Of a stretch of DNA of 35,594 nucleotides, positions 1 to 5,779 are shown one piece after another. A model generated the notes under the pieces. That model was not told the DNA's origin. It worked only from the letters and a program-made list of their open reading frames with translations, and did not search any database. The translations under genes and the position numbers were made by a program. This DNA comes from Acidocella facilis ATCC 35904 (lineage in GTDB: Bacteria; Pseudomonadota; Alphaproteobacteria; Acetobacterales; Acetobacteraceae): positions 1 to 35,594 of the forward strand of contig NZ_JHYG01000018.1 of the NCBI RefSeq assembly GCF_000687875.1. The letters are read 5' to 3'. Positions within the stretch are counted from its first letter, which is position 1. Each line of letters begins with the position of its first letter.

Positions 1-256
1 AATGCGGCGCTGTCGCCGCCACCAAATCATCCATCGCCTGCCGGCGCCACGTCCAAAGCAAACCACGGTTGACCCCATAACGGCGCGCCACCGCCGCGAT
101 CTTCATTCCGGGCGCCATGCACGCGGTAAGAATCTCCGCCTTCTCATCCGCCGTCCAATCCCGCCGCCGCCGCCGGCCCGTGATCACCTCAACCCGGCGG
201 TAATCAACGTCCTCAGGACTGTGCTGATGCCTGCCATTAGGACCGTCATTATCCAC
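1..256 (-). CDS. tnpA: IS66-family TnpA-like protein (partial)
   Basis: A GTG start at 256 is preceded by a GGTGAGG ribosome-binding site about 7 bases upstream. The frame stays open for 85 codons to the window edge, so the C-terminus is missing. The protein has an arginine-rich stretch (GRRRRRDW), then a helix-turn-helix of the transposase orfA type with recognisable pieces ADEKAEIL, VARRYGVNRG and LLWTWRRQ. This matches the small DNA-binding accessory protein TnpA of IS66 elements, which works with TnpB and the main transposase TnpC encoded downstream (here outside the window). The HTH assignment is firm. IS66 rather than IS3 is favoured by the long N-terminal lead and the element end. Confidence 0.8.
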   Translation of the reverse strand, partial: MDNDGPNGRHQHSPEDVDYRRVEVITGRRRRRDWTADEKAEILTACMAPGMKIAAVARRYGVNRGLLWTWRRQAMDDLVAATAPH

Positions 257-337
257 AATATCACCTCACCCAAATTCAGGGAGGCAGTGTCCAGCAAATA
301 AACCCGCGCCGCGAGGTGGGGCGCTCGCAGCGGTTAC
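1..337 (-). mobile_element. IS66-type insertion sequence, one terminal part
   Basis: The element lies on the minus strand and runs off the left edge of the window. Its outer end is placed at 337 because the minus strand there begins GTAACCGCTGCG, which fits the GTAA start typical of IS66-family terminal repeats. The integrase reading frame also stops resembling an integrase at exactly this point. IS66 elements usually duplicate 8 bp of target, so 338-345 would be one copy; the other end is not visible. Family assignment rests mainly on the encoded TnpA-like protein. The exact boundary is inference. Confidence 0.7.
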
Positions 338-683
338 CATACTCCTGTTTTAATTTCTGCTGCTCCTCCTCATACGCCCGCCCTAGCTCAAACGCAGCAG
401 TCGCCAGAGACAAGTCTCTCGCGTCCTGTATGTCCAAGCTGTGGAAGGTGTCTCGCATCTTGGATACGAGTATGTGGAGGCAAGCCGCATAATCTAAGTA
501 GAATCTTGCAGCGCGAATTTTTGCGACCCGCGCATCGTTGGTCATCAGCGACCCCACGACGTGCGTTTGCTCCAAAACGAAAGCTAAGTCGGCCGGAAGC
601 CGGGCTCGGAAATAATATCTTTGACGCCGTCTCTCGACGTACGAACACATCGCCATGAATGTCGTCCCGTGTGTCACAAGCAT
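276..683 (-). pseudogene. Tyrosine-recombinase integrase, N-terminal fragment interrupted by IS66
   Basis: The first part resembles the N-terminus of phage/island tyrosine integrases (DUF6538-like), with a CSYVERRRQRYYFRARLPAD segment where a YYFRR.P.DL pattern is expected. The most likely start is the methionine at 650 or 656; an upstream ATG at 683 lies inside a tandem repeat. The integrase-derived part ends about position 338. The last 20 or so codons, down to the stop at 276, are read from the IS66 end. The core-binding domain and the catalytic domain with its R-H-R-Y residues are absent. The gene begins about 60-90 bp from the 3' end of tRNA-Glu and points away from it, the usual layout of an island integrated at a tRNA. 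The fragment cannot be a functional recombinase. Confidence 0.7.
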
Positions 684-695
684 GTGTCACAAGCA
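670..695. repeat. Perfect 13-bp tandem direct repeat
   Basis: The 13-mer TGTGTCACAAGCA occurs at 670-682 and again immediately at 683-695. It covers the most upstream possible start codon of the integrase fragment and its leader. A small dyad, ATATCT-AA-AGATAT, lies just upstream in the integrase direction at 713-726. The pair could be binding sites for an integrase or excisionase, or a simple slippage duplication. Confidence 0.8.
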
Positions 696-743
696 CGGGA
701 AGACACCCTTAAATATCTAAAGATATCAATATGTTAGATGGAA

Positions 744-819
744 TGGCGTCCCCAAGGGGATTCGAACCCCTGTTACCGCCGTGAAAGGGCGATGTCCTAG
801 GCCTCTAGACGATGGGGAC
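744..819 (-). tRNA. tRNA-Glu (anticodon UUC)
   Basis: On the minus strand the gene starts at 819 with acceptor strand GTCCCCA, which pairs with TGGGGAC at 748-754. G is the discriminator and the CCA end is encoded at 744-746. The anticodon loop CTTTCAC gives anticodon TTC. The T-arm has the standard GGTTCGAATCC core. The cloverleaf is complete over 76 nt. It serves as the likely attachment site for the integrase remnant downstream. Confidence 0.95.
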
Positions 820-836
820 TAAAGGTGGGGCGCTGC

Positions 837-1016
837 TTAATCTACCGCGCGGGGCCTGACAAGCGGCAAAGCATCTTTTTTTGCGCGCTCATATCGCCCC
901 TCCCGGCAGGCGGCGGAGCAATATTTCACTTGGTCCCAGGTTTTCGCCCATTTCCGCCGCCAGGCGAAGGGGCGGCCGCAGGCCGGGCAGATTTTTTCGG
1001 GCCGCGCGCTCTTCAC
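837..1016 (-). CDS. DUF2256 zinc-ribbon protein
   Basis: This is a 59-residue protein read from a GTG at 1016 whose bases overlap the TGA stop of the upstream gene, so translation is probably coupled. Its core has the DUF2256 pattern: KICPACGRPFAWRRKWAK, then YCSAAC, giving two CxxC-like cysteine pairs (CPAC and CSAAC) with WxRKWA between them. That is the expected arrangement for a small zinc-binding ribbon. DUF2256 proteins are about 50-60 residues and have no established function. The gene ends 18 bp before tRNA-Glu on the same strand. Confidence 0.85.
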   Translation of the reverse strand: MKSARPEKICPACGRPFAWRRKWAKTWDQVKYCSAACREGRYERAKKDALPLVRPRAVD

Positions 1017-1414
1017 GGCCCGGCCAGCACCGCATGGCTCTGGCCGGTGGCGGGGTCCAGCAGCAGCACGCGCTCGCCCTGCGGGCCGCGCACCCAGATC
1101 GCCAGATCCGCCCCGGCGCTGGCGATTCCCGCCACGCGCTCGCCCGGTTGCAACGCCACCATGCCGCCCGCCGCCGGGCCGCCGCCGGCCGGCACCGCCG
1201 CGCCCTGCGCCACCACGCCCTGCACGGCGCCCTGCACGGCACCCGGCGCCGGCACGCTGGCCGCCGCCACGCTCGGCGTCGACGGCGCGGAAAATCTGGC
1301 ATAGAGACGGTGAATGATCGTGCCGATGACGACCGTGGTGCCGATGACGATCAGCACCCCCATAATCCCCACCGCCGCCTTCAACCCGCGTAGATTCTGT
1401 GGCTGATCCTGCAT
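1013..1414 (-). CDS. Single-pass membrane protein, DUF6476-like
   Basis: The chosen start at 1414 gives 133 residues. The features are a short polar N-terminus, one strong transmembrane helix at about residues 12-36 (rich in Val, Ile and Gly), a low-complexity Ala/Gly/Pro/Val linker, and a folded tail ending in a pattern like GERVLLLDPATG. This layout (LKxxV-plus-helix N-terminus, then PGE and LLxDPxTG motifs) resembles the small alphaproteobacterial DUF6476 family, function unknown. The resemblance is by eye. Its start codon lies inside the divergent rluD reading frame. The stop overlaps the DUF2256 start, so the two probably form a unit. Confidence 0.65.
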   Translation of the reverse strand: MQDQPQNLRGLKAAVGIMGVLIVIGTTVVIGTIIHRLYARFSAPSTPSVAAASVPAPGAVQGAVQGVVAQGAAVPAGGGPAAGGMVALQPGERVAGIASAGADLAIWVRGPQGERVLLLDPATGQSHAVLAGP

Positions 1415-2373
1415 CTCACTCCATCCTGGCTGGCCCGGACGCATCCGGGCAGCGGCTTGATTCCTACCTTGCCGCGCGCATCGGCACCATCTCGCGCTCC
1501 CGCGTCAAGGCCTTGATCCTGGAGGGGGCCTGCAGGCGCGACGGCACCGTCACCACCGACGCCTCCGAGACCGTGCAGCCCGGCACCCTCTACCAGCTCG
1601 CTTTGCCCGCCGCCGCGCCCGCTTTGCCCCAGCCCGAATCGCTGCCGCTGGACATTCTTTATGAGGATGACGCCCTGCTCATCCTCGATAAAGCCGCCGG
1701 CATGGTCGTCCACCCCGCCCCCGGCAACCCGGACGGCACGCTGGTCAATGCCCTCATCGCCCATTGCGGCGAGAGCCTAACCGGCATTGGCGGCGAGCGC
1801 CGGCCCGGCATCGTCCACCGGCTGGACAAGGACACCTCCGGCCTCATGGTGGTGGCGAAAACCGAGCTTGCCCTCACCCGCCTCTCCGCCACCTTCGCCG
1901 CCCGCGACATTGAGCGCCGTTATCTGGCTTTGTGCTGGGGCCTGCCCAATCCCGCCAAGGGCCGAATCGAGGGTGATATCGGCCGCGACCCGAAGGACCG
2001 CAAGCGCATGGCGGTGGTCAAAAGCAACGGCAAACACGCCGCCACCAATTATCAGGTGCTGGAGCAGGCGGGGCTGGCGGCTTCTTTGATCGCCTGCCGG
2101 CTGGAGACCGGGCGCACCCACCAGATCCGCGTGCATCTGGCCCATATCGGCCATCCGCTGATCGGCGATCCGGTCTATCTGCGCCGCCGCCCGGCGGCTG
2201 CGAAATTGCTGCCGCCGGAGGTCCGGGACATGGCTCTGGACTTCCCCCGCCAGGCCCTGCACGCCGAAACTTTGGGCTTCGCCCACCCCATCACCGGCGC
2301 GGCTTTGCGCTTCACCAGCCCCCCACCCAGCGATTTCAAAGCCTTGCATGACGCATTGCTCGCATGCGCCTGA
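1399..2373 (+). CDS. rluD: Ribosomal large-subunit pseudouridine synthase, RluD type
   Basis: The frame starts at a GTG at 1399 and encodes 324 residues, normal for RluD/RluC. An N-terminal S4-like RNA-binding part (RLDSYLA, SRVKALILEG) is followed by the pseudouridine-synthase domain. The catalytic motif HRLDKDTSGLMVVAK supplies the conserved aspartate; a later GRTHQIRVHLAHIGHP is also diagnostic. RluD converts uridines 1911, 1915 and 1917 in helix 69 of 23S rRNA to pseudouridine. RluD rather than RluC is favoured by overall similarity and by the adjacent rpoH. No ATG start is available near the N-terminus. The start region overlaps a divergent gene by 16 bp. Confidence 0.92.
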   Translation: MADPASHSILAGPDASGQRLDSYLAARIGTISRSRVKALILEGACRRDGTVTTDASETVQPGTLYQLALPAAAPALPQPESLPLDILYEDDALLILDKAAGMVVHPAPGNPDGTLVNALIAHCGESLTGIGGERRPGIVHRLDKDTSGLMVVAKTELALTRLSATFAARDIERRYLALCWGLPNPAKGRIEGDIGRDPKDRKRMAVVKSNGKHAATNYQVLEQAGLAASLIACRLETGRTHQIRVHLAHIGHPLIGDPVYLRRRPAAAKLLPPEVRDMALDFPRQALHAETLGFAHPITGAALRFTSPPPSDFKALHDALLACA

Positions 2374-2445
2374 AACAGGACTAAGACGGTCGTTTTTATT
2401 GACGTCTCCGGACGAACGTACGTACACTCCGCCTCGACGCGTTCA

Positions 2446-2535
2446 GTTCATGAACATTCCTGACCATTTGTTTAGCCGCTTTTAAGCGGCGCCGCGGGAT
2501 AAGTTTGTTAATGTCTGAGCGTTGAAAAAATTCAA
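2446..2535. promoter_or_regulatory. Palindrome-rich leader upstream of rpoH
   Basis: The 233-bp gap between rluD and rpoH contains no gene. It has a perfect 10-bp palindrome GTTCATGAAC (2446-2455), a hairpin GCCGCTT-TT-AAGCGGC (2475-2490) and a dyad TTGAA-AAAA-TTCAA (2522-2535). It is also less GC-rich than its flanks. These could be operator, transcript-structure or promoter elements controlling rpoH. No clear sigma-70 promoter pair could be fixed by eye. Confidence 0.35.
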
Positions 2536-2606
2536 ATGACGTTTCCTTTGCCGGCGCCGGATTGGCTGGGCCAGAGCGGAGGAGACGAAAGCCGAGGAGT
2601 TTCCGT

Positions 2607-3515
2607 ATGGCCTCCACAATGTCCAGCCTGGCGCCCGATGCCAGCCTCTCCCGCTATATGCAGGAGATCCGCAAATACCCGATGCTCTCCCACCCGGAGG
2701 AGGAGGCGCTGGCCCGCTCCTGGCGTGACCATGGCGACCACCAGGCCGCCCACAAGCTGGTCAATTCTCATCTTCGTCTCGTCGCCAAGATCGCCATGGG
2801 CTATCGCGGCTACGGCCTGCCTGTCTCCGAGCTGATCTCTGAAGGCAATGTCGGCATGATGCAGGCCGTCCGCCGGTTCGATCCGGATCGTGGCTTCCGC
2901 TTGTCCACTTATGCGATGTGGTGGATCCGCGCGGCCATCCAAGAATATATCCTGCATAGCTGGTCCCTGGTGAAAATGGGCACCACCGCCGCGCAGAAGA
3001 AACTGTTCTTCAATCTGCGCCGCCTGAAGGGCCAGATGCAGGCGATCGATGACGGCGACCTCTCCCCCGAGCAGGTCACCAAGATCGCCACCGTGCTGGA
3101 TGTGCCCGAGCAGGATGTGGTGAACATGAACCGCCGCATCTCCTCGCCGGATAATTCGCTGAACGCGCCGATCAAGATGGATGGCGAGGGCGAATGGCAG
3201 GATTGGCTGGTGGACGACTCCGAAAGCCAGGAAACCGAGTTGGCCGAGCGCGAGGAGCTGACCGGCCGCAAGGCCCTGCTCGCCACCGCGCTGAAGACCC
3301 TCTCCGAGCGTGAGCGCCATATCCTGGTCGAGCGTCGCCTGAAGGACAACCCGACCACGCTGGAAGATCTCTCCCAGCATTATGACATCTCCCGCGAGCG
3401 CGTGCGCCAGATCGAGGTGCGGGCGTTCGAGAAGCTGCAGAAATCGATGAAGGCCCAGGTGGCCGAGCAGCGCCAGGTGGCCAACGCAAACGCCGCGGCG
3501 CTGCGGCTCAACTAA
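2607..3515 (+). CDS. rpoH: RNA polymerase heat-shock sigma factor RpoH (sigma-32)
   Basis: The start at 2607 has a GAGGAG ribosome-binding site 7 bases upstream, giving 302 residues. Region 1.2 carries LSRYMQEIRKYPMLS, region 2 carries LVNSHLRLVAKIA and the core-binding/-10 segment LSTYAMWWIRAAIQEYIL. The RpoH box, which separates RpoH from other group sigmas, is present as QKKLFFNLRRLKG. Region 4 has the helix-turn-helix with ISRERVRQIEVRAFEKLQ. It directs RNA polymerase to chaperone and protease promoters after heat stress. It follows rluD with its own leader and ends just before the nested repeat element. Confidence 0.97.
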   Translation: MASTMSSLAPDASLSRYMQEIRKYPMLSHPEEEALARSWRDHGDHQAAHKLVNSHLRLVAKIAMGYRGYGLPVSELISEGNVGMMQAVRRFDPDRGFRLSTYAMWWIRAAIQEYILHSWSLVKMGTTAAQKKLFFNLRRLKGQMQAIDDGDLSPEQVTKIATVLDVPEQDVVNMNRRISSPDNSLNAPIKMDGEGEWQDWLVDDSESQETELAEREELTGRKALLATALKTLSERERHILVERRLKDNPTTLEDLSQHYDISRERVRQIEVRAFEKLQKSMKAQVAEQRQVANANAAALRLN

Positions 3516-3516
3516 T

Positions 3517-3650
3517 AAAAGTTTTTGGGGGTGTGGGGTGTTTTTTCAAAAACACCCCACAAACGTTCGGAGTGTTGGCAACGTCCTGCCAACACCCGGA
3601 ACGTTTTGCGCCCCTTTTTTGAAAAAAAAGGGCACCCCCAAAAAACTTTT
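3517..3650. repeat. 134-bp nested inverted-repeat element (four-arm fold)
   Basis: Outer arms 3517-3533 and 3633-3650 pair over 17 bp with one bulged base (AAAAGTTTTTGGGGGTG type). Inside are three consecutive hairpins. Hairpin 1 has a perfect 12-bp stem 3534-3545 with 3548-3559 around a TC loop. Hairpin 2 pairs AAACGTTC (3561-3568) with 3599-3606 and GTGTTGGCA (3572-3580) with 3587-3595. Hairpin 3 pairs 3612-3620 with 3624-3632. The transcript would fold into a closed multi-arm structure starting right after the rpoH stop. It could be a dispersed extragenic repeat, a terminator complex or an mRNA 3'-stability element. Confidence 0.85.
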
Positions 3651-3666
3651 GCAACTTATTTATCGG

Positions 3667-3704
3667 GCACAAAAAACCGGGGCATTTGCCCCGGTTTTTT
3701 GTGC
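3667..3704. terminator. Bidirectional terminator between rpoH and dksA
   Basis: A perfect 18-bp stem (3667-3684 with 3687-3704) surrounds a TT loop. Its GC core CCGGGGCA/TGCCCCGG is flanked by six A on one side and six T on the other. The symmetry lets it act as an intrinsic terminator for both converging genes. It touches the stop codon of dksA. Confidence 0.9.
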
Positions 3705-4121
3705 CTAGTCGTCGCGGTGAACTTTTTCCATCCGCTCATGGCGCTCCTGCGCCTCGATCGACATGGTCGCGATCGGCCGCGCCTCCAGCCGCTTCAGGCC
3801 GATCGGCTCGCCGGTTTCCTCACAGAACCCGTAAGAGCCATTCTCGATCCGCAGCAGCGCCTGGTCGATCTTGCCGATCAGCTTGCGCGCCCGGTCCCGG
3901 GTGCGCAGCTCCAGCGCCCGGTCGGTCTCCACGCTGGCGCGGTCGGTGATGTCGGCTTCCAGAATTCCGCCCTCGCCGAGCGAGGCCAGCGTCCCATTGG
4001 CTTCCTTTACCAGATCAGCCCGCCAGCGCAGCAATTTCTGGCGGAAATACTCGGTCTGCATCGGATTCATGAACTCTTCGTCGTCCGATGGCCGATAATC
4101 CGGCGGTAACGAAATCAGCAT
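3705..4121 (-). CDS. dksA: RNA polymerase-binding transcription factor DksA
   Basis: The protein has 138 residues, as expected. The N-terminal PPDYRPSDDEEFMNP and FRQKLLRWRADL segments lead into the coiled coil. Its tip contains DITDRAS, preserving the D-x-D-R-A residues that reach into the RNAP secondary channel and act with ppGpp. The globular end has YGFCEETGEPI followed by RLEARPIATMSIEAQER. Only the first of four zinc-finger cysteines remains; the others are T, S and A. Single-cysteine DksA proteins are known in alphaproteobacteria and do not need zinc. It is convergent with rpoH and has its own 150-bp upstream gap. Confidence 0.95.
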   Translation of the reverse strand: MLISLPPDYRPSDDEEFMNPMQTEYFRQKLLRWRADLVKEANGTLASLGEGGILEADITDRASVETDRALELRTRDRARKLIGKIDQALLRIENGSYGFCEETGEPIGLKRLEARPIATMSIEAQERHERMEKVHRDD

Positions 4122-4322
4122 TCCGTCAGATCCTTAAATCTTTTAGGCGAGTCCTGTTACCCGCCCCCGTATGGTCGAGCGGGCTTATAGCGATGCACAG
4201 GGAACAAGCCAAGCGGCGCGCCGGCTCTTGCGGCCCGCGCCAGCGCGCCCCATGTCACAATTCGCAATGCAAACCGGGTGCAACGCCATAGATACGCCCC
4301 AATGCTGATTGTTAATGCCATC

Positions 4323-5096
4323 ATGAACATCGATCCGCGCCCGATCTCCGAAGCCAATTTTGCCCTTGGCGCACCGCTGATTTCGGTCGTGGTGCCGGTG
4401 CATAACGAGGCCCCCAACCTGAAGCCGCTGATCGAGGCGATCAGCACGGCCCTGGCCGGGCTCGCCCACGAGATTCTGTATGTCGATGACGGCAGTTCAG
4501 ATGCCACGCCGCGGATCCTGGCCGAAATCGCCCAGACCCTGCCCACCCTGGTACGGCTGCGCCACGCCAAGAGCTGCGGCCAGAGCGGCGCCGTCATCAC
4601 CGGCGTCAAGCACGCCAAGGGCACCTATATCGCCACGCTGGATGGCGATGGCCAGAACGACCCGGCGGATATTCCCGCCATGCTGGAGGCCATCCGCACC
4701 GCCGAGGCCAAGGGCCCGTTGCCGGTGCTCATCGCCGGCCACCGCGTCAACCGGCAGGATACCAACGCCAAGCGCTATGGCTCACGCCTGGCCAACCGCG
4801 TGCGCGCCTGGGCGCTGAAGGATGCCACGCCCGATACCGGCTGCGGCGCCAAGCTGTTCCGCCGCCAGGCCTTCCTGGAGCTGCCGCATTTCGACCATAT
4901 CCACCGCTTCCTGCCGGCTCTGTTCATCCGCGCCGGCGGCCAGGTGGTCTCGGTGCCGGTGCGCCACCATGCCCGCGCCCATGGCGCCTCGCATTACAAT
5001 AACTGGCAGCGTCTGAAGGTCGGCATCGTCGATCTCGCCGGGGTCGCCTGGCTGCAGCGCCGCTGGAAGGTACCCCAGGTCGAGATCGTCGAATGA
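4323..5096 (+). CDS. GT2 glycosyltransferase, polyprenol-phosphate sugar type
   Basis: This is a GT-A fold family 2 glycosyltransferase of the dolichyl/undecaprenyl-phosphate sugar synthase type (DPM1/ArnC/GtrB-like). The motifs are ISVVVPVHNEAPNL, EILYVDDGSSDATP (nucleotide-binding DD), GQSGAVITGVKHA, ATLDGDGQNDPADIP (DxD-like metal site), DTGCGAKLFRR and HIHRFLPALFIRAGG. No C-terminal membrane helices are present, unlike GtrB. The start is uncertain: ATG at 4323 is preferred, with ATG 4302 and GTG 4278 in frame and no clear ribosome-binding site for any. It overlaps the next gene by 4 bp. It probably loads a sugar onto a lipid carrier at the inner membrane; which sugar is unknown. Confidence 0.85.
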   Translation: MNIDPRPISEANFALGAPLISVVVPVHNEAPNLKPLIEAISTALAGLAHEILYVDDGSSDATPRILAEIAQTLPTLVRLRHAKSCGQSGAVITGVKHAKGTYIATLDGDGQNDPADIPAMLEAIRTAEAKGPLPVLIAGHRVNRQDTNAKRYGSRLANRVRAWALKDATPDTGCGAKLFRRQAFLELPHFDHIHRFLPALFIRAGGQVVSVPVRHHARAHGASHYNNWQRLKVGIVDLAGVAWLQRRWKVPQVEIVE

Positions 5097-5773
5097 ATAA
5101 AGAGCAGCCCTCCCGCGCCATGGGGCTCGCCGCCGTCACCTCCAAGGCGCTGAAACCGGCCTTGATGGCGGGGGGGCTGATCGCCATTGCCGCCGCGCTG
5201 CCGCTGCTCGGCCATGGCGCCGCGCAGAGCACGCTTGCCAGCCTGCTGGCCCAGGGCGGGGCGCGCGGCCAGGGGCTGTTCCTGGTGCTCTCCACTTTGC
5301 TCATCGCCATCGGCCTGCCCCGGCAGATCCCCGCCTTCGCCGCCGGCTATGCCTTTGGCCCGCTCTATGGCACCGCCATCGCCCTGGTGGCGCAGGTGCT
5401 CGCCTGCAGCCTGGATTTCATCTGGGCCCGCGCTGTGGCGCAGGATTTCTGCCGGCGCAAATTCGGCAAGCGCCTGGCCTGGGTGGATCGCACCTTGGTC
5501 CGCCACCCTTTCACCGCCACACTGATGCTACGGCTGATGCCGGTGGGCAATAATCTGCTGCTCAACCTCGCCGCCGGCCTCACCTCCGTGCGGTTGCTGC
5601 CGTTCCTGGCCGCCTCCGCCATCGGCTTCATCCCGCAAACCGTGGTCTTCGCCCTGCTAGGGCGCGGCAGCGTGCCGGACCATGCTTATATCCTGATGCT
5701 GGGGGCCACCACCTTCCTCATCTCCGCCCTGCTGGGCGTGGTGTTGTGGCGGCGGAGCCGTCCCGCCATATAG
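5093..5773 (+). CDS. TVP38/TMEM64-type VTT-domain membrane protein
   Basis: The 226-residue hydrophobic protein has several transmembrane helices. It carries the VTT (DedA/SNARE-associated) signature region: GLPRQIPAFAAGYAFGPLYG and LMLRLMPVGNNLLLNLAAGL, with a re-entrant proline/glycine-rich segment and the conserved arginine near the second motif. Members of the VTT/DedA superfamily are linked to lipid scrambling and undecaprenyl-phosphate or phosphatidyl-lipid recycling. The 4-bp overlap (ATGA) with the GT2 gene suggests coupled translation, so a role in handling the lipid-linked product is plausible but inferred. Confidence 0.85.
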   Translation: MNKEQPSRAMGLAAVTSKALKPALMAGGLIAIAAALPLLGHGAAQSTLASLLAQGGARGQGLFLVLSTLLIAIGLPRQIPAFAAGYAFGPLYGTAIALVAQVLACSLDFIWARAVAQDFCRRKFGKRLAWVDRTLVRHPFTATLMLRLMPVGNNLLLNLAAGLTSVRLLPFLAASAIGFIPQTVVFALLGRGSVPDHAYILMLGATTFLISALLGVVLWRRSRPAI

Positions 5774-5779
5774 GCGGCC

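Noticed and set aside
388-696. Alternative 102-codon frame beside the integrase
   Set aside because: It is a shifted frame over the integrase fragment, created partly by the tandem repeat that supplies its start codon.
2446-2455. LexA box
   Set aside because: The palindrome GTTCATGAAC does not have the GTTC-N7-GTTC form of alphaproteobacterial SOS boxes.
3517-3650. CRISPR array
   Set aside because: The repeats are inverted and nested, not regularly spaced direct repeats, and no cas gene is in the window.
3525-4109. Plus-strand frame through the nested repeat, terminator and dksA antisense
   Set aside because: It is read across inverted repeats and the antisense of dksA; nothing in it resembles a protein family.
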